The notes beneath the pieces are model-generated. The model did no database searches and was not told the DNA's origin. It saw only the letters and a list, made by a program, of their open reading frames with translations. Positions 53,217-62,085 of a stretch of 64,000 bases of DNA are shown here, piece by piece. Origin of the DNA: Sphingopyxis sp. 113P3 (GTDB lineage: Bacteria; Pseudomonadota; Alphaproteobacteria; Sphingomonadales; Sphingomonadaceae); the NCBI RefSeq assembly GCF_001278035.1, contig NZ_CP009452.1, forward strand, positions 591,501 through 655,500. Direction: 5' to 3'. Both the position numbers and the translations under genes were made by a program. Numbering within the stretch: position 1 is the first letter of the stretch; every line of letters begins with the position of its first letter.

Positions 53217-53695
53217 CCTGCGGCTGGCGCTCGATGGGTACCGCGGACCTCGATGCGGTAGCCGCGATCTCCGACAGGGTGCACGGCGCTTTCACCGAAC
53301 CTCGCCGTGTCTATACCGAGCGGCTCGACCTGTATCCGGCGGGATGCCGCGTGCTCGAGCGGGACGCTGCTGTCGCCGGCTACCTCGTCACCCACCCCTG
53401 GCATCGCGGCGCGGTACCCAAGCTTGGGGCGCTACTCGGCGCGTTGCCGGTGGCGGCCAATATCTACTATCTGCACGATATTGCGCTTCTTCCTGCGACG
53501 CGAGGGATGGGTGCCGGCGTCGAGGCGACCGCCTTCGTCCGGCAACAGGCGCGCCTTGCAGGCTGCGAGGAAATCCGGCTCGTCGCGGTGAATGGCGCCG
53601 AAAGCTATTGGCGCGCGCAAGGCTTTGAAGAGATGACGCCCGGGCAGGAGGGCCCCTACGGGCCGGGGTCGTATCTGATGCGAAGCTGTGTCTAG
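53213..53695 (+). CDS. GNAT-family acetyltransferase
   Basis: A 160-residue transferase. It begins MTCGWRSMGTADLDAVAAIS and carries the acetyl-CoA loop as LPATRGMGAGVEATAFVRQQ, with VAVNGAESYWRAQGFEEM as the C-terminal motif. It resembles GNAT proteins that acetylate small molecules or protein N-termini; the acceptor is unknown. It starts in an ATGA overlap with the thioesterase and its stop codon lies in a CTAG that also ends the SH3-domain gene on the other strand, so the two genes converge with no gap. Confidence 0.86.
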   Translation: MTCGWRSMGTADLDAVAAISDRVHGAFTEPRRVYTERLDLYPAGCRVLERDAAVAGYLVTHPWHRGAVPKLGALLGALPVAANIYYLHDIALLPATRGMGAGVEATAFVRQQARLAGCEEIRLVAVNGAESYWRAQGFEEMTPGQEGPYGPGSYLMRSCV

Positions 53696-54015
53696 CGCGC
53701 AATGATCGTGACGCGTCGCCGGTCGACCCAGCCTTTCGCGCAGGTCGATGCATGACGAACCTCGAGGCCCTGCCTTGTGCCGCGGCATATGTGACGCCCC
53801 TGTGAGAAATGCACCCACAACCAGTTGCCGCGCGATCCGCACACATAGACCGGCGTTCCGCGGCCCAGTTTGCCCACTTTGCCCGCGGCGATGGTCGGCG
53901 TGCGGTAGATGTTCGTCTTGCGGCCCCCTGCATCGGCTGCGATCACGGCAGCCGAGCAGAGCGCGGGCACCGGTCCCTGCGCCGCGAACAGAAGGGTGAG
54001 GGCGGAAACGATCAT
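53692..54015 (-). CDS. Secreted protein with a bacterial SH3-like domain
   Basis: A 107-residue exported protein. MIVSALTLLFAAQGPVPALC is a signal peptide with cleavage after about residue 22. The mature part shows an SH3-like pattern: KTNIYRTPTIAAGKVGKLGR followed by GTPVYVCGSRGNWLWVHF and a terminal ASTCAKGWVDRRRVTII, with four cysteines that may pair. SH3-like domains of this size usually bind peptidoglycan peptides. The stop codon is inside the same CTAG as that of the convergent acetyltransferase gene. Confidence 0.75.
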   Translation of the reverse strand: MIVSALTLLFAAQGPVPALCSAAVIAADAGGRKTNIYRTPTIAAGKVGKLGRGTPVYVCGSRGNWLWVHFSQGRHICRGTRQGLEVRHASTCAKGWVDRRRVTIIAR

Positions 54016-54355
54016 GGCGCGGTCTCCTGTCGGGCCGATGGGGCCTGGGAGGCCCGCGCCTCAACCATATGAGGATGGAGGTCGCTCGGCTAGAAGGGAA
54101 GCGAAAAATCGGCCTTCGCCGCGATCCGAATGAAAACCCTGCTGAGGGTTAAGGCTTTCGGCTTTTGGCGCTGTCATAGCACGCGACCTTCAAAAAAAAG
54201 GCGCGTCAGCGACAGAACCGGTCGGTTCGGAGCGATAACATCAGCGGCGTCGGGAAAGCTCATAGTCGGGGGATGGTCGGATAGTCTGAACCCGAACCTC
54301 CCGAATGGGACTAATGGGACCAGCGGGGCGACCGCCGGTCCCATCCCCCCTTTCA
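54016..54355. other. Intergenic region before the truncated RTX gene; no gene seen
   Basis: The 340 bp hold only short frames without ribosome sites. There is a run of eight A at 54194-54201 and, near the end, a hairpin GGGACC-N15-GGTCCC (54316-54342) containing an inner GCGG/CCGC pair. On the minus strand this hairpin follows the RTX stop codon at a short distance, but it lacks a T-tract, so it is at best a weak terminator. Confidence 0.4.
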
Positions 54356-55014
54356 TCAGGCAGCAAAGGCGGCTTGCGTCACCTGCTGCGCATCCGTGTT
54401 GAGCATGACGGCGAGCATGTCCCCCGAGGTGGTACGGATTACCGTATCGGTGGGCGCCACGCCGCTGCCCGGCGTGCCCTGCTGGATGATGAGATCCTCA
54501 AACGAAAGCCCGCCGGACAATTGCAGCTTGTCCTCGCCGACCGTGAAATCGACGATGAGGTCCGCGAGCGCCAGGCTGGCTGCACCGTTGGGGGCAAGGA
54601 CGAAGATGTCTTCGCCTTCTCCGCCGACCAGCGTGTCCCGGCCGACGCCGCCGTCCAGCGTATCGTTACCCGCACCGCCTTCGAGCAGATCGTCGCCTGC
54701 CCCGCCGATCAGCACGTCGTCACCCGCCGTTCCCGCCAGCGCGAGCCCGCCAGCGTTCACGGGCGCATCGAGCGCCTGGCCATCGGGTCCGAAGGTCTGA
54801 ACGAAGACGCCTTCGGGCAGCGGGATCGCTTCGCGAACGAAAAGCGATGCCGATACCGTTGTCCCCGGCTCGAGATTATTCACGAGCAGAAGTACGTCCG
54901 CATCGAGATCGCCAAGCAGGTCCAGCACCTCTAAAGGAACCGCGATTACCCCATTGGCATCCGGCGTCACATTGTTGAGAATGAGGCTTCCATCGAGGAG
55001 CGCAAAACCCCCTA
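54356..55014 (-). pseudogene. RTX-type calcium-binding protein, C-terminal fragment
   Basis: The last 219 residues of an exported repeat protein. After strands containing VPLEVLDLLGDLDADVLLLV and FVREAIPLPEGVFVQTFGPD come RTX nonapeptides, GTAGDDVLIGGAGDDLLEGG and AGNDTLDGGVGRDTLVGGEG, which bind calcium in a beta-roll. The closing part, FTVGEDKLQLSGGLSFEDLI and AVMLNTDAQQVTQAAF, is the usual C-terminal cap that carries the type I secretion signal. The frame stays open up to the edge of the IS5-type element at 55015, and everything N-terminal is missing. The remnant could start at the GTG at 54970 but has no suitable ribosome site. I take it as a decaying surface-protein gene cut by the insertion. 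Confidence 0.75.
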
Positions 55015-55855
55015 GGGTCAGGACCCATTGATTTGAGGTGGCGATTATGATTCAGGCGGCCGCGAAGGAGCCTGAATTTGAGCGATTTATTCTGGCTGAC
55101 GGACGAGCAGATGGCCCGCCTTCAGCCCTATTTTCCGAAGAGCCATGGCCGCAAGCGTGTCGATGACCGGCGCGTTTTGAGTGGGATCATCTTCGTCAAT
55201 CGCAATGGGCTGAGGTGGCGGGATGCGCCGAGGGAATATGGCCCGGCGAAGACGCTCTATAATCGCTGGAAGCGGTGGAGCGACAAAGGCATCTTCATCC
55301 GCATGATGGAAGGTCTGGCGACACCTCGGGCTCCCGATCGCAAGACGATCATGATCGACGCGACCTATCTCAAAGCGCACCGCACGGCTTCCAGCCTTGG
55401 GGTAAAAAAGGGGGTCCGGGGCGCCTGATCGGCCGGACGAAGGGCGGCATGAACACCAAGCTGCATGCCGTGAGCGATGCGAATGGTCGCCCGATCAGCT
55501 TCTTCATGACCGCCGGGCAGGTCAGCGATTATACGGGCGCGGCCGCCTTGCTCGACAGCCTGCCCAAGGCACAATGGATGCTGGCCGACCGAGGCTATGA
55601 TGCCGACTGGTTCCGTGACGCCTTGCAGGAAAAGGGCATCACGCCCTGCATCCCGGGCCGGAAAATACGAAACAAGACCGTCAAATACGACAAGCGCCGC
55701 TACAAACGCCGCAACCGTATCGAGATCATGTTCGGTCGCCTGAAAGACTGGCGGCGGGTCGCAACCCGTTACGATCGGTGCCCGAAGGCCTTCTTCTCCG
55801 CCGTCGCTCTCGCCGCGACCGTCATATTCTGGCTCTGATCAATGAGTCCTGACCC
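55015..55855 (+). mobile_element. IS5-family insertion sequence (two-frame transposase)
   Basis: An 841-bp element with ends GGGTCAGGACCCATTGAT (left) and, read inward from the right, GGGTCAGGACTCATTGAT, differing at one position. It is flanked by CTA on the left and GAA on the right, so there is no target duplication; an adjacent deletion or recombination after insertion would explain that. It separates the truncated RTX gene from a small gene fragment. It belongs to a different subgroup from the element at 221-1058, judging by its ends and protein. Confidence 0.85.
55078..55838 (+). CDS. IS5-family transposase by -1 frameshift (frame A 55078-55428, frame B to 55838)
   Basis: DDE transposase. 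Frame A starts at 55078 (MSDLFWLTDEQMARLQPYFP) with the helix-turn-helix-like N-domain, NRNGLRWRDAPREYGPAKTL and the first Asp in TIMIDATYLKAHRT. At 55402-55420 the sequence A-AAA-AAG within GTAAAAAAGGGGG lets ribosomes step back one base into frame B, which continues GGPGRLIGRTKGGMNTKLHA and carries the second Asp (MLADRGYDADWFRDAL) and the Glu (RRNRIEIMFGRLKDWRRV). A slippery A-AAA-AAG is the classical signal in this family. The joined product would be about 253 residues and both halves are complete, so the element may still be active. Confidence 0.85.
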
Positions 55856-56102
55856 GAAGGAAAGTCACGAGGTTCGCGCGATCACGGGCTATTATTCCGA
55901 CAGCTTTGTCGGCCAGTTCAATAAATATGTCGAAGACGAAAAGAATGAACGAGGCTCGTGTTGGATGACGACCGACAAAGCGCATGCGCTCGCATGGTAC
56001 CGCAGCGTTCTAGCCAAGGGAAATTGGGACAAGTTCGCGATTGCAGGCTGGCGGCCCGCGAAAGGCGTCGCGCTCAAGGTCGAGGAATGGCCGCCGATGT
56101 AG
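55842..56102 (+). pseudogene. Fragment of an unrecognised gene fused to the IS end
   Basis: An 86-codon frame that starts inside the right end of the IS (MSPDPK) and continues in native sequence: ESHEVRAITGYYSDSFVGQF, NKYVEDEKNERGSCWMTTDK, AHALAWYRSVLAKGNWDKFA. The native part reads like a real protein C-terminus, with a globular mixed composition and an aromatic end (VEEWPPM), but I recognise no family. The N-terminal portion has been lost to the insertion. Whether anything is made is doubtful. Confidence 0.4.
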
Positions 56103-56221
56103 TGTCGGTTAGCCCGGAAAGCGGCCGACTGCAGGAGAATTCGCGTTTGGAAACGTCGCTGAAAACACCGGACAAGAAATTCGGAGCGAGCCCTGCGCGC
56201 TCCGGGGGGGGGGGAGAGGTC

Positions 56222-56272
56222 GTGTCCCCGGCGGTGGTGTAGGTTGTGCGGGTAGCGAAGCTGACCGGACAC
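56222..56272 (-). repeat. 51-bp relic made of both ends of an IS256-type element
   Basis: This segment begins GTGTCC and ends GGACAC. Read on the minus strand, its first 20 bases nearly match the left end of the IS256-family element next to it (GTGTCCGGTCAG then CTTCGC), and its last part, TACACCACC followed by GGGGACAC, matches that element's right end. It thus consists of the two ends with the middle deleted, in opposite orientation to the full element that starts 23 bp further on. Such miniature derivatives can be mobilised by the transposase of the parent. Confidence 0.55.
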
Positions 56273-57122
56273 GCGCTAATCGAAAAAGCGCTGTAGTGTC
56301 CGGTCAGTTTCGCGGGTGGTCATCGGCGAACTCCGGTAAGCTTGGGTTGCAAACACTCAATTTACGGAGAACCCCGATGACCAATGATCAGATGGACTTG
56401 AATGCCCTGGTTGGGAAGAGCGCCGATGGAGATTTTCTGCGCGACATGATCAGCTTTGCCGCGCAGCGCCTGATGGAACTGGAAGTGGGGGGGCTGACGG
56501 GTGCGGCCTATGGCGAGAAGGATGCGGATCGGCTCGCGCAACGCAACGGCTATCGCGACAGGGACTGGGAGACCCGCGCGGGCACGGTCGAGCTGAAGAT
56601 CCCCAAGCTGCGCAAAGGCAGTTACTTTCCCTGCTTTCTCGAGCCTCGCCGAATGGCGGAGAAGGCGCTGACGGCGGTCATTCAGGAAGCCTATATCCAG
56701 GGGATATCAACCCGTTCGGTCGACGATCTGGTCAAGGCCATGGGGATGAGCGGTATCTCCAGGAGCCAGGTCAGCCGGCTGTGCGAAGAGATCGACGAGC
56801 GGGTGACGGCCTTCCTCGAGCGTCCCATCGAAGGCGACTGGGCTTATGTGTGGATGGACGCTACCTACATAAAAGTCCGCCGCGCGGGCCGCATTGTCTC
56901 GGTCGCCGTCATTATCGCGGTGGGCGTCAACAGTGACGGTCGGCGCGAAGTATTGGGCATGGCGATCGGCCATTCCGAGGCTGAGGTGTTCTGGACCGAG
57001 TTCCTGCGCAGCCTTGCGCGTCGCGGTTTGCGGGGCGTGAAGCTGGTCATCTCCGATTCTCACGAGGGGATCAAGGCGGCCGTCGCCAAGGTGTTCTGCG
57101 CCACCTGGCAACGCTGCCGCGT

Positions 57123-58631
57123 GGGGTTGTTGAAAAAGCCGCTATCATTGCGATTTGATGTAGACCACGGGATTGTTCCTCGGATTTCCACCCTTTGGGC
57201 GCTATTGAACTGTGAGGTACCTGGGGGGACGATTTTCGGCGACACCGGCGGTTAAGACGGCGCAAATTAGCGAGATGAGGGCGGCAGCTAGCCGCTTGAG
57301 ATTGATTGCGGCGGCCGTCAGGAAGGCCTGAATGCGCATATTGTCGAGGCCGCGCCGGACAGCGCGGGCAAGCCCGTGCCAAGTCTTGGCTTCACCGTGA
57401 ACGCCTTCGACCCGCCAGCGGTGACGCTGATAGAGCCGTTCTTCGCGGTTGCTCCATCGGCTCCGCTTGCGTCGCGCCCGCAGCAGCGAAGGGTGATTGA
57501 CGTTGAACACGACGACGCGGGCACGGCGTGAAGGGCTCACGCAGCGTGCCTGGAGCGGACATCTGCCGCAATCCTTGGCGCGGGCGTGGAAATACTGGAA
57601 GGCGCCGCGATGCAGCTTGCCCTTCGGACGTAGAATCTTGCCCTTGGGGCAACGCGCGACATTATGGCGGGCATCGAACTTGAAGCGGCGCGTAGGAATG
57701 ACCTTGCCCGGCGGGGGCTCCGCCTTGGCTGGGACGATGCCTTCGATCTCACGGTCTTCCAGCGCGCGGAACACTTTGGCGTAGGCGTAACCGGCGTCCA
57801 TCGTCGCGGTGGTGATCGCCTGGCCGGTGGTCGCGGCCACTGCATCGAGCCGTCCTGCAACCGCCATGCCTTCATTCTCCTCACCCGTTGCGATCTCTAC
57901 ATCGACAATGACGCCGGCCACGTCATCGACAGCGGTGTGTTGCTTGTAGGCCGGTTCAAGGCGGCGGTTGCGGCCGTTTGTCGCCATCGTGGCGTCGGGA
58001 TCGGTCACGCAGACCTTCTTGAACTTGCCGCTCTGCCGGCTGTCTCGGAGCGCCTCGTCGTTGGCTTCGGCGACCGCCTCGACATGGCGGACGGCTAGCG
58101 AATCCCAGCTCACATGCGCGCGGATCAATGAGGCGTCGAGGTGGACGACTTCCCCGGTCGCAATCTTGGCGGCAACGCAGGCTTGGACTGTGCGCTCAAA
58201 GATCCGGCGAAAGCGTTCGGCCCCCCAACGCTGGCGAATGCGCGTCAGTGACGAATGGTCGGGCAACGGCTCGTGCAGCCCATAGCCGACAAACCAGCGG
58301 ATCGCGATGTTGACCGCCGCCTCACGCATCAGCCGCCGATCATGGACGATGCCGAGCAGAAAACCCGCGAGCATCAGGCGAACCGCGACCTCCGGATCGA
58401 TGCCCGGCCGGCCATTGTCGATGCAGTATAGATCGGTGATCTCGTCGCGCAGCCAGGAAAGATCCAAAACGGCATCGACCCGAACCAGAATGTGCTCGTC
58501 GGGAATGAGCTGGCGCAGCGATCCCGTAATGAACAGTTCCAGTTGATCTCGTTCCTTGCGCCCCAGCATGCCGCCTCCCTCGCCGATCAAATGCAAGTGA
58601 ATCACACGGCGGGAGCTTTTTCAACAACCCC
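57123..58631 (-). mobile_element. IS1182-family insertion sequence nested in the IS256 element
   Basis: A 1509-bp element flanked by the direct repeat CGCGT (57118-57122 and 58632-58636). The ends are inverted repeats: GGGGTTGTTGAAAAAGC on the left and the complement of CTTTTTCAACAACCCC on the right. It carries a single transposase gene on the minus strand. The clean duplication shows a simple transposition event into the IS256 transposase gene. Confidence 0.88.
57202..58569 (-). CDS. IS1182-family transposase
   Basis: A 455-residue DDE transposase. The start at 58569 ([20 protein letters not shown]) is chosen because GAGGGAGGCGGC lies immediately before it. An N-terminal DUF772-type domain ([40 protein letters not shown]) precedes the catalytic core: first Asp in [17 protein letters not shown], second in [15 protein letters not shown] and the Glu in [21 protein letters not shown] zinc-like block with cysteines ([20 protein letters not shown]) lies between. 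The gene is complete and probably functional. Confidence 0.9.
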   Translation of the reverse strand: MLGRKERDQLELFITGSLRQLIPDEHILVRVDAVLDLSWLRDEITDLYCIDNGRPGIDPEVAVRLMLAGFLLGIVHDRRLMREAAVNIAIRWFVGYGLHEPLPDHSSLTRIRQRWGAERFRRIFERTVQACVAAKIATGEVVHLDASLIRAHVSWDSLAVRHVEAVAEANDEALRDSRQSGKFKKVCVTDPDATMATNGRNRRLEPAYKQHTAVDDVAGVIVDVEIATGEENEGMAVAGRLDAVAATTGQAITTATMDAGYAYAKVFRALEDREIEGIVPAKAEPPPGKVIPTRRFKFDARHNVARCPKGKILRPKGKLHRGAFQYFHARAKDCGRCPLQARCVSPSRRARVVVFNVNHPSLLRARRKRSRWSNREERLYQRHRWRVEGVHGEAKTWHGLARAVRRGLDNMRIQAFLTAAAINLKRLAAALISLICAVLTAGVAENRPPRYLTVQ

Positions 58632-59155
58632 CGCGTCCACTTCATGCGCAATGCGCAGGCCCATGCGGGCAAGAGTGGCCGCCGCGTCGTGTCGGCGTTC
58701 ATCGCCACCGCCTTCGCGCAGGACACTGCCGAGGCGGCCAAGGCGCAGTGGCGTAGCGTGGCTGACCAGCTGCGGCCCACCGTTCCAAAGCTCGCCAGGC
58801 TGATGGACGATGCCGAAGAGGATGTCCTGGCCTACATGACCTTCCCCGCGCAGCATCGCACCAAATTGCACTCAAACAACCCAATCGAGCGACTCAATGG
58901 CGAGAGCAAGCGGCGCACCGACGTCGTCGGCATCTTCCCCAACGAGGCGGCGATTACACGCCTCGTAGGTGCCATCCTGCTCGAACAAAATGATGAATGG
59001 GCGGTCCAGCGTTGCCGCTACATGACCCTTGAGAGCGTCTCGGGATTAAGCGATAATGCCATCATCACGCTGCCCGCCATGGCAGAATGATCAACCCGGC
59101 TTCGCCGGAGATCGCTAAGGCTTCGCCCGAGAAGCTACACCACCAAATGGGACAC

Positions 59156-59416
59156 GACCCGCTGGTTCTTGTGGGTGACGCGCTTTCTGATGGAAAAGAG
59201 GGAAGGACACTGCTCCGCCACCTGAGCATTCTCCTTCTGTTTGGATTGCTACACGGCTTTGGGATCTGGTGGCGGGATATTCTTTCGCTCCATGCGGTCA
59301 CCGGGTTCCTGATGTTGTTCCTCCGTTCGGTGAAGCCGGGCGCTCTCCTGATCGCGGGAGTGGTCCTATATTCAGACATGTCTGATCCGCGATGCCGCCC
59401 CGCGCGCACCAAGTAG
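59156..59416 (+). pseudogene. DUF418-like membrane protein, internal fragment
   Basis: Directly after the IS256 right end the frame reads DPLVLVGDALSDGKEGRTLL, RHLSILLLFGLLHGFGIWWR and DILSLHAVTGFLMLFLRSVK before ending in an unrelated tail. The segment RHLSILLLFGLLHGFGIWW followed by DILSLHAVTGFLML resembles the N-terminal region of DUF418 membrane proteins, which have a conserved LLHG and a following aromatic-Asp-Ile. Both the real start and the C-terminal two thirds are missing. Only a remnant remains. Confidence 0.5.
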
Positions 59417-59804
59417 CGGTCGCAGGGCACCGGTTAAGACGCATGCTCGATCGGCCTGGGATCTTGCCCGATCCGCGAGAAGCAAAGCGAAGGTCGAGGC
59501 AGATCTGGCAGAGGCAAAAGACTCTCGGCTGGGGGCCTATGATGTCAACGCGCAGCGCATTTTAAGATTCTGCAAGGCAATGCCGGGTTGATTCTCATGG
59601 GCTGGCTTTGATGATGGGCGGGCTCTCGCTGTTAAAAAGTGGCTATTTTCGAGAAAATCCGGTTAGCGTCCGCGCGATGCGTGAGGCGGCACAGGGCCTT
59701 TTGGGGGGCGTGCACAGATGGAAAAATGTCCCGCCGGGGACAATGGCGAGCGATGAACACGAAGAGCCTGCAGTCCTGAGCGGCTGATTGACGGTGTCGG
59801 CGGT
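59417..59804. other. Decayed region between the IS island and eutC
   Basis: One frame (about 59435-59591, plus strand) reads ARSAWDLARSARSKAKVEAD then LAEAKDSRLGAYDVNAQRIL and ends in a stop; it has coding character but no start and no recognised family, so it is probably another gene fragment. The rest contains the dyad ATTTTC-GA-GAAAAT at 59645-59658 and the eutC terminator. I see no other gene. Confidence 0.4.
59722..59742 (-). terminator. Rho-independent terminator of the eutBC transcript
   Basis: On the minus strand TGTCCC-CGGC-GGGACA is followed by five T, 63 bp after the eutC stop codon. It is a compact six-pair hairpin with a clean T-run and marks the end of the TonB-receptor/eutB/eutC gene group. 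Confidence 0.8.
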
Positions 59805-60557
59805 TCAAGGCTCGCGAAGCAAGGCCGGACTGGCAGGCAGTTGGCCGGCTGCCCCGTCCTTCAGAGCGACCCCGGTCAGGCGCATCTGCCGCGCTCCCTC
59901 GATCAGACGGACGATGGTGTCCGCCGCCATCCCATAGCCGAGCCCATGCGGCGGCCGGATGTTGGATACGCAATTGCGCTCGCTGTCCCGTCGTCCTGGG
60001 CGGGGTTGCCAGGTCAGATAGGCGCCGAGGCTGTCCGGTGCGCTGAGGCCGGGCCGCTCGCCGATCAGGACCACGACCAGATCGACGCCCAGGGCTGCGC
60101 CGATCGCGTCGCCGAGCGCGACGCGCGCGTGACGGGCAACGATGATCGGCGCGACCCGCCACCCCGCCACCCGCTCGGAGATCGCAGCCACCATGGGGGC
60201 CGCGTGCATATGTACGGCGGTCGCCGACAGGCCGTCCGCCACCACGATCGCCAGCGTATCGCCCGAGGCTGGAAGCTTGGCCATATCCGCTTCCGCCAGC
60301 ATCCGGCCAAGGTCCGGGCGCTTGAGATATTCCGCGCGGCTCTGCGCTCGGCTGCGCACATCGATCACAGGCTGGCCGACTGCGGCGGAGAGCTCTTCCA
60401 CTGCAAGCTCGGTGTGAACGGCGTCGCGGGCGCGGGCGTGATCGAGCTGAAAGGCCAGCAGCGCCTGCGTCGGCATCGACTGGCCAGCCCTGCCCAACGC
60501 GACGCGCGCCTGAGTCAGCGCGCGCAACTGGTCCGGAAGGGCCGGTCCCTCAGCCAT
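59805..60557 (-). CDS. eutC: Ethanolamine ammonia-lyase, small subunit
   Basis: A 250-residue subunit of the adenosylcobalamin-dependent enzyme that splits ethanolamine into acetaldehyde and ammonia. Typical segments are RDAVHTELAVEELSAAVG, VRSRAQSRAEYLKRPDLGRM, LAIVVADGLSATAVHMHA, VALGDAIGAALGVDLVVVLI, GERPGLSAPDSLGAYLTWQP and the ending VSNIRPPHGLGYGMAADTIV. The N-terminal part is short compared with enterobacterial EutC, which bears a targeting tail for a microcompartment; its absence fits an organism that uses the enzyme free in the cytosol. The start overlaps the end of eutB by eight bases. Confidence 0.95.
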   Translation of the reverse strand: MAEGPALPDQLRALTQARVALGRAGQSMPTQALLAFQLDHARARDAVHTELAVEELSAAVGQPVIDVRSRAQSRAEYLKRPDLGRMLAEADMAKLPASGDTLAIVVADGLSATAVHMHAAPMVAAISERVAGWRVAPIIVARHARVALGDAIGAALGVDLVVVLIGERPGLSAPDSLGAYLTWQPRPGRRDSERNCVSNIRPPHGLGYGMAADTIVRLIEGARQMRLTGVALKDGAAGQLPASPALLREP

Positions 60558-61947
60558 GGGCGCGGTTCAAGGCCGGGATGCGGTCCGGCGGGAGCGCCGC
60601 TGGCATGTTGCCGGCTATTCTGCCATTGCGCGACAGGCCGATCGCCTGCAGCCATTCCTCAAACTCGGGCGCAGGCCGTAACCCGAGCACCTCGCGCAGG
60701 TAGAGCGCATCGTGGAAACTCGTCGACTGATAGTTGAGCATGATGTCGTCGGCGCCGGGAATGCCCATGATGAAGGTGACGCCGGCCACGCCAAGCAGGG
60801 TGAGGATCGTATCGGTATCGTCCCCATCGGCCTCGGCATGATTGGTGTAGCAGATGTCCACCCCCATCGGCAGGCCGAGCAGCTTGCCGCAAAAATGATC
60901 CTCAAGGGCTGCCCGCGCGATCTGCTTGCCATCGTAGAGATATTCGGGGCCTATGAAACCGACCACGGTGTTTACGAGCAGCGGCCGGAAGGATCGCGCC
61001 ACAGCATAAGCGCGCGCCTCTAGGGTCTGCTGGTCGACCCCATGGTGCGCGTCGGCAGACAGGCATGAGCCCTGGCCCGTCTCGAAATACATACAGTCCT
61101 GACCGACCGTACCGCGGCCGAGCGACAGCGTTGCCTCCTGCGCTTCTCTGAGCAGAGCGAGGTCGATCCCGAAGCCGCGATTGGCGGCCTCGGTCCCTGC
61201 AATTGACTGAAAGCACAGATCGACGGGCGCGCCGCATCGCACCAGCTCAAGCGTGTTCGTGACATGCGCCAGCACGCATGACTGGGTCGGCATCGCATAG
61301 GCAAGTCGGATCTCGTCGAGCAGGTGCAGAAGTTTCTCGGTGGCCTGAAGATTGTCGGTGGCCGGGTTGATGCCGATCACGGCATCGCCGGCACCCATCA
61401 GCAACCCGTCGAGGATCGACGCTGCAACGCCTGCCGGGTCGTCGGTCGGATGGTTGGGCTGGAGGCGTACCGACAAGCGGCCGGGGAGGCCGATCGTATT
61501 GCGGAACCGCGTCACGACACTCAGCTTGCGCGCGACCGCGATGAGGTCCTGATTGCGCATCAGCTTCGATACGGCGGCCGCCATTTCGGGGGTGATCCCC
61601 GGCGAAGCCGCGGCGATAGCGGCACCGTCGATTTCGTTCGAAAGCAGCCAATCGCGAAAACCGCCTACGGTCAGATGGGCTATCGCCGCGAATGCCGCCG
61701 CGTCGTGCCCGTCGACGATCAGGCGTGTGATTTCATCGGATTCATAAGGCACGACCGGCGCATCGAGCAGCGCGCGGAGCGGCAGATCGGCCAGAATGAA
61801 GCGTGCCGCGATGCGTTGCTCCGCGCTCTCCGCCGCGATGCCCGCGAGTTCATCCCCCGAGCGTGGAGGACTCGCAGCGGCGAGCAAATGCTTCATGCCG
61901 TCAAAATTGTGCCGCGTTCCGGCGATGTCGGCTCGAAGGTGGGGCAC
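60550..61947 (-). CDS. eutB: Ethanolamine ammonia-lyase, large subunit
   Basis: A 465-residue catalytic subunit with the TIM barrel that binds adenosylcobalamin and ethanolamine. The opening KHLLAAASPPRSGDELAGIA, RFRNTIGLPGRLSVRLQPNH and DAVIGINPATDNLQATEKLL are strongly family-like, as are SCVLAHVTNTLELVRCGAPV and DLCFQSIAGTEAANRGFGID. VGFIGPEYLYDGKQIARAAL and PMGVDICYTNHAEADGDDTD, then GIPGADDIMLNYQSTSFHDA, follow. Length is normal. It lies 138 bp downstream of the TonB-dependent receptor gene on the same strand; no eutA reactivase, shell or cobalamin-synthesis genes are visible. Confidence 0.97.
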   Translation of the reverse strand: MPHLRADIAGTRHNFDGMKHLLAAASPPRSGDELAGIAAESAEQRIAARFILADLPLRALLDAPVVPYESDEITRLIVDGHDAAAFAAIAHLTVGGFRDWLLSNEIDGAAIAAASPGITPEMAAAVSKLMRNQDLIAVARKLSVVTRFRNTIGLPGRLSVRLQPNHPTDDPAGVAASILDGLLMGAGDAVIGINPATDNLQATEKLLHLLDEIRLAYAMPTQSCVLAHVTNTLELVRCGAPVDLCFQSIAGTEAANRGFGIDLALLREAQEATLSLGRGTVGQDCMYFETGQGSCLSADAHHGVDQQTLEARAYAVARSFRPLLVNTVVGFIGPEYLYDGKQIARAALEDHFCGKLLGLPMGVDICYTNHAEADGDDTDTILTLLGVAGVTFIMGIPGADDIMLNYQSTSFHDALYLREVLGLRPAPEFEEWLQAIGLSRNGRIAGNMPAALPPDRIPALNRAHG

Positions 61948-62085
61948 GGACTTGCTCCTGGCGGAAGTACACTTGGGGCAAAAGGCGAAGCGGCAGGTCT
62001 GTTATACGCATCCCTGCTCAGCAGATCCCGGATTTCTGCAGCCGCCGCACCCCTGCGATCGTCGGGCGGAGGGGGCGCCGATCGA

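Larger units (their letters stand above)
56377..59090 (+). pseudogene. IS256-family transposase, split by an insertion
   Basis: The first part (56377-57117) encodes [20 protein letters not shown] through to FCATWQRCR, including the first catalytic Asp in [13 protein letters not shown] and the second in [10 protein letters not shown]. The reading frame resumes at 58637 with HFMRNAQAHAGKSGRRVVSA and includes the Glu in HSNNPIERLNGESKRRTDVV, ending at 59090. Removing the inserted element and one CGCGT copy restores CRVHFMRN in frame, so the transposase would be complete at about 400 residues. In the present state it is inactive. Confidence 0.88.
56296..59155 (+). mobile_element. IS256-family element interrupted by an IS1182-family element
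   Basis: The left end is GTGTCCGGTCAG (56296) and the right end, read inward, GTGTCCCATTTGG (59155). Without the 1509-bp inserted element and its duplicated five bases it would be about 1.35 kb, normal for IS256 relatives. No target duplication of 8-9 bp is visible at the outer ends. To the right, the end abuts a truncated DUF418-like gene fragment directly. Confidence 0.7.

Noticed and set aside
54174..54356. A 60-codon minus-strand frame beside the RTX fragment
   Set aside because: Its composition follows the GGGACC-type repeats in the DNA and there is no start signal.
56204..56214. Run of eleven G as a possible functional motif
   Set aside because: It lies in a decayed stretch without a gene; it may even be a homopolymer length error.
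61948..62085. Cobalamin riboswitch between the TonB receptor and eutB
   Set aside because: The 138-bp gap is too short and lacks the conserved B12-box pattern. If a riboswitch exists it would be before the receptor gene, outside the window.
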